Assembly: GCF_009905725.1 (NCBI RefSeq)
Contig: NZ_JAAAKV010000002.1
Location: 1-64,000, forward strand
DNA length: 64,000 nucleotides
Reading direction: 5' to 3'
Origin: Emticicia sp. CRIBPO
GTDB lineage: Bacteria; Bacteroidota; Bacteroidia; Cytophagales; Spirosomataceae
In this document: one piece after another, positions 16,419 through 26,069 of the stretch
Layout: each line of letters begins with the position of its first letter
Numbering within the stretch: the stretch's first letter is position 1
Program-made: the position numbers and the translations under genes
Notes under the pieces: generated by a model
Told to the model about the DNA's origin: nothing
Databases searched by the model: none
What the model saw: the letters and a program-made list of their open reading frames with translations, nothing else

Positions 16419-17000
16419 TTAATGATCTGCAGGCTGTTTCTGTTTTTTGCCGGTAAGTGCCCTTATTACCCTGTAAACAAGATAAAGCACCAAAACGCCC
16501 ATGAAAACAGGAAGCCATATAGCCATAAACGAAATAAAAAACGAAATGATATTTTCGATCGTGCTGAAAATACCATTGCCGAAACCGGCGGTAAATTTGG
16601 TAGAAGCCAGGCGAAGCAGGCCTGTTCCGGCCTGGATGGTTCCGGCCACGCCACCTCCGGCTACGATGCCGAGTCCCCATTGTAAAACGGGGTCGTCAAT
16701 TTTAATAAATGAAGTCGTAATTAAAGCTCCGGCCGCAAAAGAAACCGGCAGAGCTACCGTATCAAGCAGGTTGTCAATAAAAGGGACATAATAAGCCCCG
16801 ATTTCCAGCAAACAGGCCAGGCCGAGAATCCATGTGAGTGTGTCGCTGGTCATCCAGGAAAAGTTTCCGGCGACTTCCACGACGCCAAACTTACCTGCCA
16901 GATTGGAGACCAAAGCAGGAATAAACACCCTGAAGCCGCTGCCGGCACTCAGTGCAATCCCTAAAAACAGGCCCGGAATCCACTCTGAAAGGTTTTCCAT
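16419..17000 (-). CDS. DUF4126 membrane protein
   Basis: A 193-residue integral membrane protein with about five hydrophobic spans. The glycine-rich N-terminal part GIALSAGSGFRVFIPAL is typical of DUF4126, a family without an assigned function. The C-terminus is basic (KKQKQPADH). It follows yicC by 18 bp on the same strand and precedes the plug-domain gene by 60 bp, so the three may be co-transcribed. Confidence 0.8.
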   Translation of the reverse strand: MENLSEWIPGLFLGIALSAGSGFRVFIPALVSNLAGKFGVVEVAGNFSWMTSDTLTWILGLACLLEIGAYYVPFIDNLLDTVALPVSFAAGALITTSFIKIDDPVLQWGLGIVAGGGVAGTIQAGTGLLRLASTKFTAGFGNGIFSTIENIISFFISFMAIWLPVFMGVLVLYLVYRVIRALTGKKQKQPADH

Positions 17001-17018
17001 CGGAATATCACTTAGATA

Positions 17019-17903
17019 TTACAAAATATTCATGGTTTGCTCCTTGATCTTTTCGAGTTCATCTTTCATCTGTACCACCAGACGCTGAATACCCGAATCA
17101 TTGGCTTTTGAACCGATAGTATTGATCTCACGGCCGATTTCCTGGGCTATGAAGTTCAGTTTTTTTCCGTTTGAAGCAATCTCAAGCTCTTTTCTGAAGT
17201 AATCCAGGTGGTTTTTAAGTCTCACCTTTTCTTCAGAGATGTCAAACTTCTCCACGTAAAAAATCAGCTCCTGTTCAAAGCGGTTTTTATCAAAATTGTC
17301 GCTTTGCATCCAGTCGCCCATTGACTTTTCCAGCTTCTCACGAATGGCCGGGATTCTCTTCGGATCAAGCTCAATCACCTGTTCCAGCAGGTTTTCTATG
17401 ATGTTCGTATATTCTTCAAATTTTTTCTTGGTCACATCACCTTCCTGTCTTCTGAACTCCTTGCATTTCAGAATAGCCTGATTGATCACCGAAAGAATCA
17501 GTTTCCATTCTTCTTCCGATTCATCCTGGCTCAGGGCGTTGGTATTATAAGAATTAGGCATCATTGTGGCCATTCTCAATACTTCTGTCGGGGTGGCAAC
17601 AATGCCCAGTTCTCCGGCAGTAGCCATCAGATCTCTAAAATAAGCCTTAACCAATGGTCTGTTGACCGTCGTTCCCGCACTTTCCTCGTCTTTCGGAACC
17701 ACATTAAGGTTGAGCTCCATTTTACCTCTTTCCAATTCTTTAGTCAGCAGATTACGAATATCAATTTCCCGGTTAGAAAAGCTGCGTGGCATCCTGCAAT
17801 AAATATCTGAAAACTTGGAATTTAGTGTTTTTACTTCTACAGAGATCGATAACTTAGTCGTATCCAAAACTGCTGAACCAAAACCGGTCATTGATTGAAG
17901 CAT
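17019..17903 (-). CDS. yicC: YicC-family endoribonuclease
   Basis: A 294-residue cytoplasmic protein. It opens with the family hallmark MLQSMTGFG, has the YicC-like N-terminal domain (about 1-155), and ends in the DUF1732 domain with the conserved GKKLNFIAQEIGREINTIGSKA region (about 245-270). E. coli YicC is an RNase acting on certain small RNAs, such as RyhB. The length is normal. It is divergent from argS across a 119-bp gap holding promoters for both. Confidence 0.9.
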   Translation of the reverse strand: MLQSMTGFGSAVLDTTKLSISVEVKTLNSKFSDIYCRMPRSFSNREIDIRNLLTKELERGKMELNLNVVPKDEESAGTTVNRPLVKAYFRDLMATAGELGIVATPTEVLRMATMMPNSYNTNALSQDESEEEWKLILSVINQAILKCKEFRRQEGDVTKKKFEEYTNIIENLLEQVIELDPKRIPAIREKLEKSMGDWMQSDNFDKNRFEQELIFYVEKFDISEEKVRLKNHLDYFRKELEIASNGKKLNFIAQEIGREINTIGSKANDSGIQRLVVQMKDELEKIKEQTMNIL

Positions 17904-17981
17904 AATTCTGTTTTTAAATTTGTTTTTTCGTAAAACTAAGTAAATGATTCGAATGATTAAGCCTTCTCAACTAAAATTGTG

Positions 17982-17989
17982 TAATTTTG
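17982..17989 (+). promoter_or_regulatory. argS -7 promoter element TAATTTTG
   Basis: A perfect TAnnTTTG box 33 bases before the argS ATG, giving a leader of about 28 bases. No clear -33 TTG or TTTG is visible at the usual distance, so the assignment rests on the -7 box and its position. Confidence 0.5.
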
Positions 17990-18022
17990 CAGGAAATTAC
18001 TATAAAAAAGCAAAGGTATTTG

Positions 18023-19798
18023 ATGGATTTAGAATTGAATATAAAATCGACGATTAAAAAGGCTATTCAGGAATTATACGGACTTGAAGAAGAAATACAG
18101 CTGCAACCCACCCGGAAAGACTTTGAAGGCACTTATACCTTCGTAATTTTCCCTTTGGTAAAACAACTTAAAAAAAGTCCGGCAGACATCGGAACAGCCA
18201 TCGGCGATTACCTGATCAGCAACAGTCCGGACATCAAAAAATACAATATTGTTCAGGGTTTTCTCAACCTGGTTCCGGATGATTCGGTGTGGTTCGGGAT
18301 TTTCAATGCCTTGTTACAAAACCCTGATCATGGAAAGCTGACCGCCAAAAACGAATCAGTGATGGTGGAATATTCTTCGCCGAATACCAACAAACCTTTA
18401 CACCTCGGTCACTTAAGAAATAACTTTCTGGGCTATTCGGTAGCCAATATTCTTGAAGCTAGTGGCTATGAAGTGATCAAATCATGCCTGATAAACGACC
18501 GCGGTATCCACATCTGCAAGTCCATGCTGGCTTATCAGAAATTCGGAAACGGTGAAACCCCGGAATCGTCAGGACTCAAAGGTGACCACCTGGCCGGAAA
18601 ATATTATGTGGCTTTCGACAGGGCCTACAAAACTGAAGTGGACGTACTTGTACAACAGGGAATCCCTGAAGATGAAGCCAAGAAAACCGCTCCTATCATG
18701 AAAGAAGCCCAGGAAATGCTTCTGAAATGGGAAAGCGGCGACGACGAAGTCATCGCCCTGTGGAAGAAAATGAATGCCTGGGTTTTTGCGGGATTCAACG
18801 AAACCTACAAAACAATAGGCGTAAGTTTCGACAAAACTTATTATGAATCAAACACTTACCTGTTAGGAAAAGATATAGTGGAAGAAGGACTGTCCAGCGG
18901 TGTCTTTTATCAGAAAGATGATAAAAGCGTCTGGATTGACCTGACCCATGAGGGCCTTGACCAGAAACTGGTGCTGAGAGGCGACGGTACTTCGGTGTAC
19001 ATTACACAAGACCTGGGCACTACCGATCTCAAATTCAAGGACTTCTCCAACAACCGCTCCATCTGGGTGGTGGGTAATGAGCAGGATTATCACTTCCAAG
19101 TGTTGTTTGCCATCATGAAACGCCTGGGCAGGTCTTATGCTGACGGCTGTTATCACCTTTCCTACGGAATGGTCGACTTGCCGTCCGGTAAAATGAAGTC
19201 CAGGGAAGGAACGGTAGTGGATGCAGACGAACTGGTAGCCGAGATGATCGCTACGGCTGAGCAAACCACCCGTGAACGTGGCAAAATAGATGATTTTGAA
19301 GAAGAAGAGGCCCAGAAACTCTTCAAAATGCTGGCTTTAGGAGCTTTGAAGTATTTCCTGCTTAAAGTAGAACCTAAAAAGAGGATGCTCTTCAACCCGG
19401 CAGAATCCATTGATTTCCAGGGAAATACAGGACCTTTCATTCAATATACTCACGCCAGGATCAAGTCTATCCTGAGAAAAGCGGAGTCACAGGGAGCTCA
19501 ACTGAAGAGTGAATTCGCCCTTCACGAACTGGCCCAGGTGGAAATCGACCTGATCTATCTTGTGAATGAGTATCATAACATTCTTGAAAAAGCAGGCAAT
19601 GATTATGCTCCGTCGGTTGTGGCCAATTACTGTTATGACCTTGCCAAAACATTCAATTCATTCTACGCTGAATTAAGTGTGATGAACGAAGAAGATACTG
19701 CCAAAAAAGAACTGAGATTGTCACTGATCAGACTCGTGGCCGATACCCTGAAAAAAGGGATGGGCTTGCTGGGCATCGAGGTGCCTGAGAGGATGTAA
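18023..19798 (+). CDS. argS: Arginine--tRNA ligase
   Basis: A class I aminoacyl-tRNA synthetase that charges tRNA-Arg. With the ATG at 18023 the protein is 591 residues. It has the ArgS-specific N-terminal Add1 domain (1-100), the HIGH box as HLGH in SSPNTNKPLHLGHLRN (about 115-130), a degenerate KMSKS loop GKMKSREG (about 392-399, usual for ArgS) and a DALR anticodon-binding domain (from about 465). The track to an earlier in-frame TTG overlaps the promoter box and is rejected as the start. The gene is monocistronic, with a strong terminator 23 bp after the stop. Confidence 0.97.
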   Translation: MDLELNIKSTIKKAIQELYGLEEEIQLQPTRKDFEGTYTFVIFPLVKQLKKSPADIGTAIGDYLISNSPDIKKYNIVQGFLNLVPDDSVWFGIFNALLQNPDHGKLTAKNESVMVEYSSPNTNKPLHLGHLRNNFLGYSVANILEASGYEVIKSCLINDRGIHICKSMLAYQKFGNGETPESSGLKGDHLAGKYYVAFDRAYKTEVDVLVQQGIPEDEAKKTAPIMKEAQEMLLKWESGDDEVIALWKKMNAWVFAGFNETYKTIGVSFDKTYYESNTYLLGKDIVEEGLSSGVFYQKDDKSVWIDLTHEGLDQKLVLRGDGTSVYITQDLGTTDLKFKDFSNNRSIWVVGNEQDYHFQVLFAIMKRLGRSYADGCYHLSYGMVDLPSGKMKSREGTVVDADELVAEMIATAEQTTRERGKIDDFEEEEAQKLFKMLALGALKYFLLKVEPKKRMLFNPAESIDFQGNTGPFIQYTHARIKSILRKAESQGAQLKSEFALHELAQVEIDLIYLVNEYHNILEKAGNDYAPSVVANYCYDLAKTFNSFYAELSVMNEEDTAKKELRLSLIRLVADTLKKGMGLLGIEVPERM

Positions 19799-19820
19799 GT
19801 TAATCCAATAAAAACATATC

Positions 19821-19862
19821 AAACCCACAGGTGTAACATAGCTCACCTGTGGGTTTCTTTTA
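19821..19862 (+). terminator. Rho-independent terminator of argS
   Basis: A perfect 13-bp stem, AAACCCACAGGTG (19821-19833) with CACCTGTGGGTTT (19844-19856), encloses a 10-base loop and is followed by CTTTTATTTC. The rest of the gap up to 20098 shows no further feature. Confidence 0.9.
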
Positions 19863-20098
19863 TTTCATCCATGCCCCACTTCTTGTTTTTCAGCAATACT
19901 AAAAAAATATCAGCCCGGACTGCCTCCTTTTACCGAAACTGCATCAATTAAGAAAATGGCCGGGTAGAAGGTAGCTATTCCTTCATCGCCGGCAAAAGAA
20001 CTCTTTCTGTGATCATATTTCATTTTGTATCAACTTGTAAAACCCCTGTATTGGCAGACAAATCAGGATTTGGTGAGATTTACAGAAAAAAAACAATT

Positions 20099-20872
20099 AT
20101 GAAAAAAACTAACATTGTCATTCTTCTGTGCCTTGGATTATTGACCTTCATGACCCAGGCCCAGTCACCGGGCATGATGAGTCCGAAAAAAAACCAAGAC
20201 AAACCAGCTACCATTTTAATGGACATTTCCCACGGTCAACGTTTCTGGAATGACCCTTCAAAAATGGAAGCGTCAAATGATCAGTTGCCCAGAGTGAAAG
20301 CCATGACAGAAGAGTTGTCAAAAACCGGGAAGTCGGTCAACGCGAAATTAGCTTATACCCAGGGGCCGATTGATGATGCACAGCTAAAAAATGCCGATGT
20401 GCTGTTTATCCATATCCCCACGCTTCAATATGCACCGGGGGAAGTTAAAGCTATTCGGAATTACCTGGAAAAAGGCGGGTCTTTATTTATCGTTACGGAA
20501 GTGGATTACTGGGCCACATTGCAACAGACCAATGTCAACGACTTACTCGAACCATTTGGCATTCAATACAAAGGAACCATTCCTGATTCGCTGATCGGAG
20601 GATATACCAAAGCCGGTGTCATCACGCCCAAACCTTTAAAAATATCTTACCATGAAGGCCGGATTGTGGAAGGTGGCACACCCTTTTGTTTTGGTGTTCA
20701 ATCAGAGAAATACCCTTTCGGAGTTTACAAGGAACTGAAAGGCGGAGGCAGGATCATCGCCATGGGCGAAGGGATGGTTTCACTTTACATGACCTCCTGG
20801 CAGGGCGTCAATGATTATCAATGCAGTGAATTTATGCATGATGTTTTCCGGTGGCTTTTAACCAAAAAGTAG
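20099..20872 (+). CDS. Secreted DUF4350/glutamine-amidotransferase-like-fold protein
   Basis: A 257-residue exported protein with signal peptide MKKTNIVILLCLGLLTFMTQAQ. The mature part resembles the GATase-like Rossmann fold found in DUF4350 and ThuA-type proteins: ATILMDISHG, ADVLFIHIPT, VKAIRNYLEKGGSLFIVTEVDY and GGGRIIAMGEG. I see no catalytic Cys-His-Glu triad in place, so a binding role is likely. The start is the ATG at 20099, directly before a positively charged signal; upstream in-frame sequence is not signal-like. The beta-lactamase-fold hydrolase gene begins 38 bp downstream on the same strand, which suggests an operon. Confidence 0.6.
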   Translation: MKKTNIVILLCLGLLTFMTQAQSPGMMSPKKNQDKPATILMDISHGQRFWNDPSKMEASNDQLPRVKAMTEELSKTGKSVNAKLAYTQGPIDDAQLKNADVLFIHIPTLQYAPGEVKAIRNYLEKGGSLFIVTEVDYWATLQQTNVNDLLEPFGIQYKGTIPDSLIGGYTKAGVITPKPLKISYHEGRIVEGGTPFCFGVQSEKYPFGVYKELKGGGRIIAMGEGMVSLYMTSWQGVNDYQCSEFMHDVFRWLLTKK

Positions 20873-20910
20873 CCGGGGCAGATCAGCAGGTAATTTTAAA
20901 ACAATACCAT

Positions 20911-22521
20911 ATGTTAAAATACTGGTTTTTCTTCCTGACTTCTTTTTCGGCTTGTGCCCAGTCGTTTGACTCGGATATCGAATATTTCGTCAGAAAATTA
21001 AAATTACCTGCCGCTGCCATCGCTGTAGCCAAAGGAGACAACCTCATTTATTTTAAAGGAATCGGCTATGGAAATGAACAGACCAGAGAAAAAATTACAG
21101 CGGATCATATTTTCAGCATAGCTTCACTTACCAAAACCTTTACCGCCCTGACTTTGGAGGAGGCGGTAAAGGAGGGGAAGCTTTCCTGGAACGACACCAT
21201 TGGCAAATTCCCGAACAGGTTTTTCACTCCGGGCCGGTGGACCCGTGAAACCACGCTGGCCCATATCGTCAGTCATACCTCTGAAAGTGCCCCCCTCGGC
21301 AGCAACTTTGTGTACAATGGCAGTAAATACAATATCGCTTTTAATGCTTTTGAGATATTAAACAATGCTGATAACACCAATGAAATTACCCGGAGATTTA
21401 CGACGGAACTTGAAAACAGAATTCTCCGGCCGCTAAAAATGGATCACACGATTGTAAGATACGACTCTGTCCAATCCCGGAACCTGGAAAACCTGGTGGT
21501 AAATCCCCGGAATTTTACAGACTCGTCAGGAGAGTACACCACTGAAAAGATCAATATGCAAGGCATCCAATGCGGGCCTGGTTTTGGGATGATGAGTTCT
21601 GCAAGTGATTTAATCAGGTATTCATCTGCTCTGAACAGACAGTTCGAAGAAAGTTTCCGGGAGATTTCAAAGCCGTTTTATCCCTGGAGTCCTTATGGCC
21701 TGGGGTGGTTTACCACTACATTTGAAGGCCTGAAAATAAACTGGGTGTATGGGTACGGCAACAATGATTCGGCCATCCTGTTAACCATACCGGAGAAAGA
21801 CCTGACATTCATATTTCTTTGTGCAACCAGTGTTTCTTCAGCTTCCATGCGGCTGGGCTATGGGAATCCTCTGAATTCGCCGCTTGTCGTTTCTTTTCTG
21901 AAGAACTATGTCCTGCATATTCCTTCCGGAGAGACCGTTGATTATCAGAAATCTGAGGCTGAAATTCTATCAAAAATCAAAGATCTGGAGAAAAAATATC
22001 ACTCAGAAATTTTCAGGGAAGAGCTCTACGCCAAAGCTTCGCTGAGGATATATCTGCCGGAATCTCTTGAAAAAGACAAAGCGGCTGCAGAAAAGTTACT
22101 GGTCTTATACCTGAACAATCCCTCCACTTATTTTGACCTTAAAAATCCGGCGGTATTTGAATTAATTGAAAAATGTACAAAAGAGAGGACCTGGCGTCTC
22201 GGGGAAAAACTGACAAAAAAATACCAGAAAGCCGGTTATTTTCACCCTTCCGTTGCTGTTTCTTCCGGCAAAATATTCGAAAAACTGGATAAAAAACCTG
22301 AGGCCCTGGCTTGTTATAAAACCTTAGCCGATTCTGATTTTTACAGGGAAAACTCTGACAAATTCTTTGCGGTCATGAAGCTGGCCCGGTTTTATTATGC
22401 CTCCAACCCGGCTCTGTCCAAAACATACCTGGAAAGGCTGATCCGCGACAAGGACTTCATCAGCTCTACCGACAGTCAATACCTGGAAGCAAAAGAAATG
22501 CTTAAAAAGATCAAAAACTGA
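20911..22521 (+). CDS. Beta-lactamase-fold serine hydrolase with C-terminal repeat region
   Basis: A 536-residue exported protein, signal peptide 1-17 ending in CAQS. The class C beta-lactamase/penicillin-binding fold spans about 20-360. The nucleophile motif is S72-L-T-K75. The segment HTSESAPLG matches the HTSG landmark, but the usual Y-x-N motif appears as FVYNGSKYN (Y135-N-G). Residues from about 370 on look helical and TPR-like (YHSEIFREELYAKAS, ALACYKTLAD). Members include esterases and D-aminopeptidases; the substrate is unknown. The ATG at 20911 is preferred over an in-frame TTG at 20851 inside the upstream gene. Confidence 0.82.
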   Translation: MLKYWFFFLTSFSACAQSFDSDIEYFVRKLKLPAAAIAVAKGDNLIYFKGIGYGNEQTREKITADHIFSIASLTKTFTALTLEEAVKEGKLSWNDTIGKFPNRFFTPGRWTRETTLAHIVSHTSESAPLGSNFVYNGSKYNIAFNAFEILNNADNTNEITRRFTTELENRILRPLKMDHTIVRYDSVQSRNLENLVVNPRNFTDSSGEYTTEKINMQGIQCGPGFGMMSSASDLIRYSSALNRQFEESFREISKPFYPWSPYGLGWFTTTFEGLKINWVYGYGNNDSAILLTIPEKDLTFIFLCATSVSSASMRLGYGNPLNSPLVVSFLKNYVLHIPSGETVDYQKSEAEILSKIKDLEKKYHSEIFREELYAKASLRIYLPESLEKDKAAAEKLLVLYLNNPSTYFDLKNPAVFELIEKCTKERTWRLGEKLTKKYQKAGYFHPSVAVSSGKIFEKLDKKPEALACYKTLADSDFYRENSDKFFAVMKLARFYYASNPALSKTYLERLIRDKDFISSTDSQYLEAKEMLKKIKN

Positions 22522-22555
22522 TGTTTTTAGCGTAAAAAAGGAAACATCTCCGGTT

Positions 22556-25000
22556 TTATTTCACCCTTTCTTTTTCTTCATCTGTATCCTGTTGTTTTGC
22601 TTTCTTTACGTTGGCGTTGCCGAAACTCCTGGAATAAGTCAGTTTAACGACCCTGTAAAAAGCCGTTTCATCCCTGTAATTTGACACTGTATTGATGTTA
22701 AAAACAATGGGCGTCATACCGCTGATGTGCGTATGAATGCTGAAAGACTGAAGCAGATCCGGCAATGCCAGTTGAATCGTCCCTTTATTGTCCTTCAGTT
22801 TTTTGGCAATCCCCAGGTTCAGGATACCAAATCCTTTGATCTTATTACTTCCGTCATAGAAAGCAAAATTTCTCCAGCCTGACAATTCCACCTCAAAATT
22901 TTCCGGCAACCTGATACTCTGTGTAAAATTGACATTCTGGAACAGGTAGGTCTTTGAAGCGGGCGACAGACTATAGGATATTTTATAGTTCCTGAGTGAA
23001 GTCGTATTCCCCAGTGATATTTTCCACCAATCCGTGAGTTCGACCGGGAAATTCAGATTCAGATTGATGCTTTTCTGATAATCCATATTTTGCGGGGATA
23101 TGATCAGTATGTCATTGGCGGCATTGGAAGTAAGCTGATAGCGGATGATGGAGTTGGTCTCATATTGAAATGTAAGCCCTGCATTGAAACCCTTCCGGGT
23201 AAACTCAGCTTTCAAAGCGTCTGTAATGCCGGGTTTCAGCAGGGGATTTCCGCCAAAAACAGCCGTAGGGTCATTGTAAAACAAATTCGAAATCAGATCG
23301 GCGTAAGCAGGCCGGCTGATCCGCCGGTTGTAATTGAAACTTATACTGTTATTGTCATTAAAACTGTGCGTGTAGAGAACCGAAGGGAATAATTTAGCGA
23401 TGGTAAAAGGCTCTTTGTAAATATTGATGCTTCTTTCCCAGTACTCATACCTCAAACCTGCCTCCAGGTTCGATTTCCGGTTAAGCAAGAATTTAAACTG
23501 GGCATAAGCTGCCATGATCTTTTCCCCGCTGTTGATCAGGCTTTGTGAGCGAGGATCTGTTTCCCAGGCATCATCTACTTTTCTCTCAATTCTGCTGTTA
23601 TTCGTATTATAAGCGTAGCTTCCTTTGGCTCCGAATTCAGCGTTGATCTTCTCATTGATCTGAGTGGTATAATCAGCTTTTAAAACACCCACCTGAATTT
23701 TCGAAACACTTTCACCCCTGTTCCCAAAGGTAAAAACGGGGTTCAGCGGAATGATCTCATTGCCTTCCCGGTCAAAATAACGCGAATTGATTAAAGTCGG
23801 ACTGTCGTTAAAATAATTGATGTAGCTGACATCCACGTTGAACTGGGAACGGGGAGAAATATTATTTTTGAAATAAACAGACGATATCATATTCCTCCTG
23901 GTATTTGTTCCGTCAGAGATAGATTTCATCCCGACAAACTCAGCGTTTCTGATATCCCAGGAGCCTCCAATTCTCACCAGGTTATCGTTATTGACAAACG
24001 ACAGGGCAAGCTCACTCCCCAAAACAGTTCTGGAACCCAGCCTGATCTCTCCTGCCAAAGCGGCATTATGAACATTCTGAACCCTTTCTGTGTACCCTGA
24101 AAACTCATTATAACCTTCTCCACCGATATTTGGGTTTGTTCCTGTACCACGGCCTTCGTAGCCCGACCTGCTCCCGTCATGTAAAAATGAATAGGAAGCA
24201 TTTAAAAAGGACCTTTTGAAACCCCTCGAAAGACTGAGCGAGGTAACTCCCTTTTCCCGGAAACCGTAACCTGCAGTGGCTGAAAAATTAACCCTCGTAC
24301 CTTCATCTTCATTCTTTTTGAATATGATATTAATGATCCCTCCTCCTCCGTCAGCATCATACCGGGCAGAAGGGGAAGTGATGAGTTCTATTTTTTCGAT
24401 ATTATCCGCCACCGTATTTTCAAGCAAAGCCATCACCTCCTCCACCGGCATAGCTACTTTTCTACCGTTGAATAATATGGTTACTCCTGACTGTCCCCTG
24501 AGGCTGAATTGATTGTTCCTCCGGTCTGTAATGACTCCCGGGAGTTTTTCCAGCACCTGCAAGGCATTACTGCCTTTGGTCATCAGGCTGCTCTGTACAT
24601 TAATTACCTGCCCGGTTTCGGTGTTTTGTATCCAGCCCTTTTTAGCGGTTATCGTGACTGCATCCAGGTCATTCGCACTCTCCTCCAAAATAAAAGTGCC
24701 AGAATCGACGCTTCTTATCACCGCACTTAATGATACAGGTTTTGAATACAAGGTTTTGTAGCCAATACTGCTTATGCTCAGCAGATATTCCCCTTCTGTA
24801 GCAATGGATATGGAAAATACCCCACTGGTATCTGTGCTGTTGCCGGTGACAAAAGTAGAGTCCCCGGCCTTTAACACGGTAACATTAACAAAAGGCATAG
24901 ACACACCCGACCTGTCGGTTACCTTGCCTGTAATTTGTCCGTAACTATTCAGGTGAATGAAGAGCAACAGAGCTGCTGTTTTATAAATAATGTTTTTCAT
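22556..25000 (-). CDS. Outer-membrane beta-barrel/TonB-dependent receptor-like protein
   Basis: An 814-residue outer-membrane protein. It has signal peptide 1-21, a CarboxypepD_reg-like domain (about 22-105; GKVTDRSGVSMPFVNVTV), a plug-like domain (about 130-230; VLEKLPGVITDR, RGQSGVTILFNGRK, DADGGGGIINIIFKKN) and a barrel of the OMP_b-brl_3 family with strands every 10-20 residues to near the end. The C-terminus is a short charged tail (KAKQQDTDEEKERVK). Many paralogues exist in Bacteroidota and the ligand cannot be inferred. There is no SusD partner beside it. It converges on the hydrolase gene with 34 bp between stops. Confidence 0.9.
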   Translation of the reverse strand: MKNIIYKTAALLLFIHLNSYGQITGKVTDRSGVSMPFVNVTVLKAGDSTFVTGNSTDTSGVFSISIATEGEYLLSISSIGYKTLYSKPVSLSAVIRSVDSGTFILEESANDLDAVTITAKKGWIQNTETGQVINVQSSLMTKGSNALQVLEKLPGVITDRRNNQFSLRGQSGVTILFNGRKVAMPVEEVMALLENTVADNIEKIELITSPSARYDADGGGGIINIIFKKNEDEGTRVNFSATAGYGFREKGVTSLSLSRGFKRSFLNASYSFLHDGSRSGYEGRGTGTNPNIGGEGYNEFSGYTERVQNVHNAALAGEIRLGSRTVLGSELALSFVNNDNLVRIGGSWDIRNAEFVGMKSISDGTNTRRNMISSVYFKNNISPRSQFNVDVSYINYFNDSPTLINSRYFDREGNEIIPLNPVFTFGNRGESVSKIQVGVLKADYTTQINEKINAEFGAKGSYAYNTNNSRIERKVDDAWETDPRSQSLINSGEKIMAAYAQFKFLLNRKSNLEAGLRYEYWERSINIYKEPFTIAKLFPSVLYTHSFNDNNSISFNYNRRISRPAYADLISNLFYNDPTAVFGGNPLLKPGITDALKAEFTRKGFNAGLTFQYETNSIIRYQLTSNAANDILIISPQNMDYQKSINLNLNFPVELTDWWKISLGNTTSLRNYKISYSLSPASKTYLFQNVNFTQSIRLPENFEVELSGWRNFAFYDGSNKIKGFGILNLGIAKKLKDNKGTIQLALPDLLQSFSIHTHISGMTPIVFNINTVSNYRDETAFYRVVKLTYSRSFGNANVKKAKQQDTDEEKERVK

Positions 25001-25150
25001 TTGTTTTGCTTATATGCCAGCAAAACAACATCCAGGTTCTCTGAAATGAAAATGTGATTGACATCAGGAGGTTTTGCATTGATGAAATGCAATTATTCTC
25101 AAAAATGAGCAGCTCGGGGTTTATTTAACGTACGTCAGGAGCATTCCGGT

Positions 25151-25891
25151 TTATCTTATAAATTTTAGCTTTCTACCCACCGCCCTGATCCATTCCCTGG
25201 CCATCAGTTCATGTCCCGCAGGCATGGGATGAATGCCGTCCCAGATCCAATACTCTGCCGGAGCTTTTTTAAGAGCCTGGTCAAAGACTTGCTGAAAACC
25301 CAAGAAAACGGCATTAAACTCAGCCGCCAGTTTTCTGACCACAGCTTGTCTTTTTTGGGTTTCAGAGAGATAGGCTTCCCATTTTTCTGCTACCCCGCCC
25401 ACTTTCAGGATAAAGGGTTCACATAAAACCAGCTGAACACCCGGCAGGGCATCAACTGTCCTTTTCAACAACTCACGGTAATCTTTTTCATAGTTTTCTG
25501 CACTCATGGCTTCATTACCTTTCAGATACGCCGATATATCATTAATCCCCACCAGAATACTGACCAGGTCAGGTTTCAGGTCAAGGGCTTCCTTCTGCCA
25601 CCTCCCGGCCAGGTCCACCACTTTGTTTCCGCTGATGCCCCTGTTGAAAAAATGAAATCCCCTGTCAGGATGATCCGCCCATAAACGGCTTGAAATAGAA
25701 AAAGCAAAACCATGCCCCATCACATGGTTCCAGTCGTTATTGCGGGTTCTGTTGCCGTCTGTGATAGAATCTCCCTGAAACAGGATGGTGTAGCTCCCTT
25801 CCGGAGCAGATTCATCGTCTAATTTAACAAATACAGGCAATAAGCCCATCGGAAGGGTTTTGCTTAAAAATGCTCTTCTGTTTTCCTTCAT
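25151..25891 (-). CDS. SGNH/GDSL-family hydrolase, putative Tat substrate
   Basis: A 246-residue secreted lipase/esterase-like protein. The N-terminus has NRRAFLSKTLPMGLL, which resembles a twin-arginine signal. SGNH blocks: block I FQGDSITDG with S42, a G in NRGISGNKV, N in GINDISAY and the D-x-x-H pair in WDGIHPMPAGH. These enzymes deacetylate polysaccharides or cleave small esters. It is monocistronic and lies 150 bp upstream of the receptor gene on the same strand. The substrate is unknown; carbohydrate acetyl ester is the usual one in this clade. Confidence 0.88.
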   Translation of the reverse strand: MKENRRAFLSKTLPMGLLPVFVKLDDESAPEGSYTILFQGDSITDGNRTRNNDWNHVMGHGFAFSISSRLWADHPDRGFHFFNRGISGNKVVDLAGRWQKEALDLKPDLVSILVGINDISAYLKGNEAMSAENYEKDYRELLKRTVDALPGVQLVLCEPFILKVGGVAEKWEAYLSETQKRQAVVRKLAAEFNAVFLGFQQVFDQALKKAPAEYWIWDGIHPMPAGHELMAREWIRAVGRKLKFIR

Positions 25892-26057
25892 GGTTACGGT
25901 TTCATTCTGTTGTCAAATAGTGAATAAAATTGCCGAAATGCAAGTTCATCAATGCAGTTTTTCCAGGCTTTTTATGAGTTAAAAGCGTATTTACCCTTCA
26001 GACTTCCATTTAACAATTTGATAATAAGCTTTAACCTGTTTTAAAATCAGGAGTTTT

Positions 26058-26065
26058 TAACTTTG
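26058..26065 (+). promoter_or_regulatory. -7 element TAACTTTG ahead of the 58-residue gene
   Basis: A perfect TAnnTTTG box only 4 bases before the ATG at 26070, so transcription would start at or within a base or two of the start codon. No convincing -33 element is visible. Either the mRNA is leaderless or the box is coincidental. Confidence 0.35.
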
Positions 26066-26069
26066 TGAT

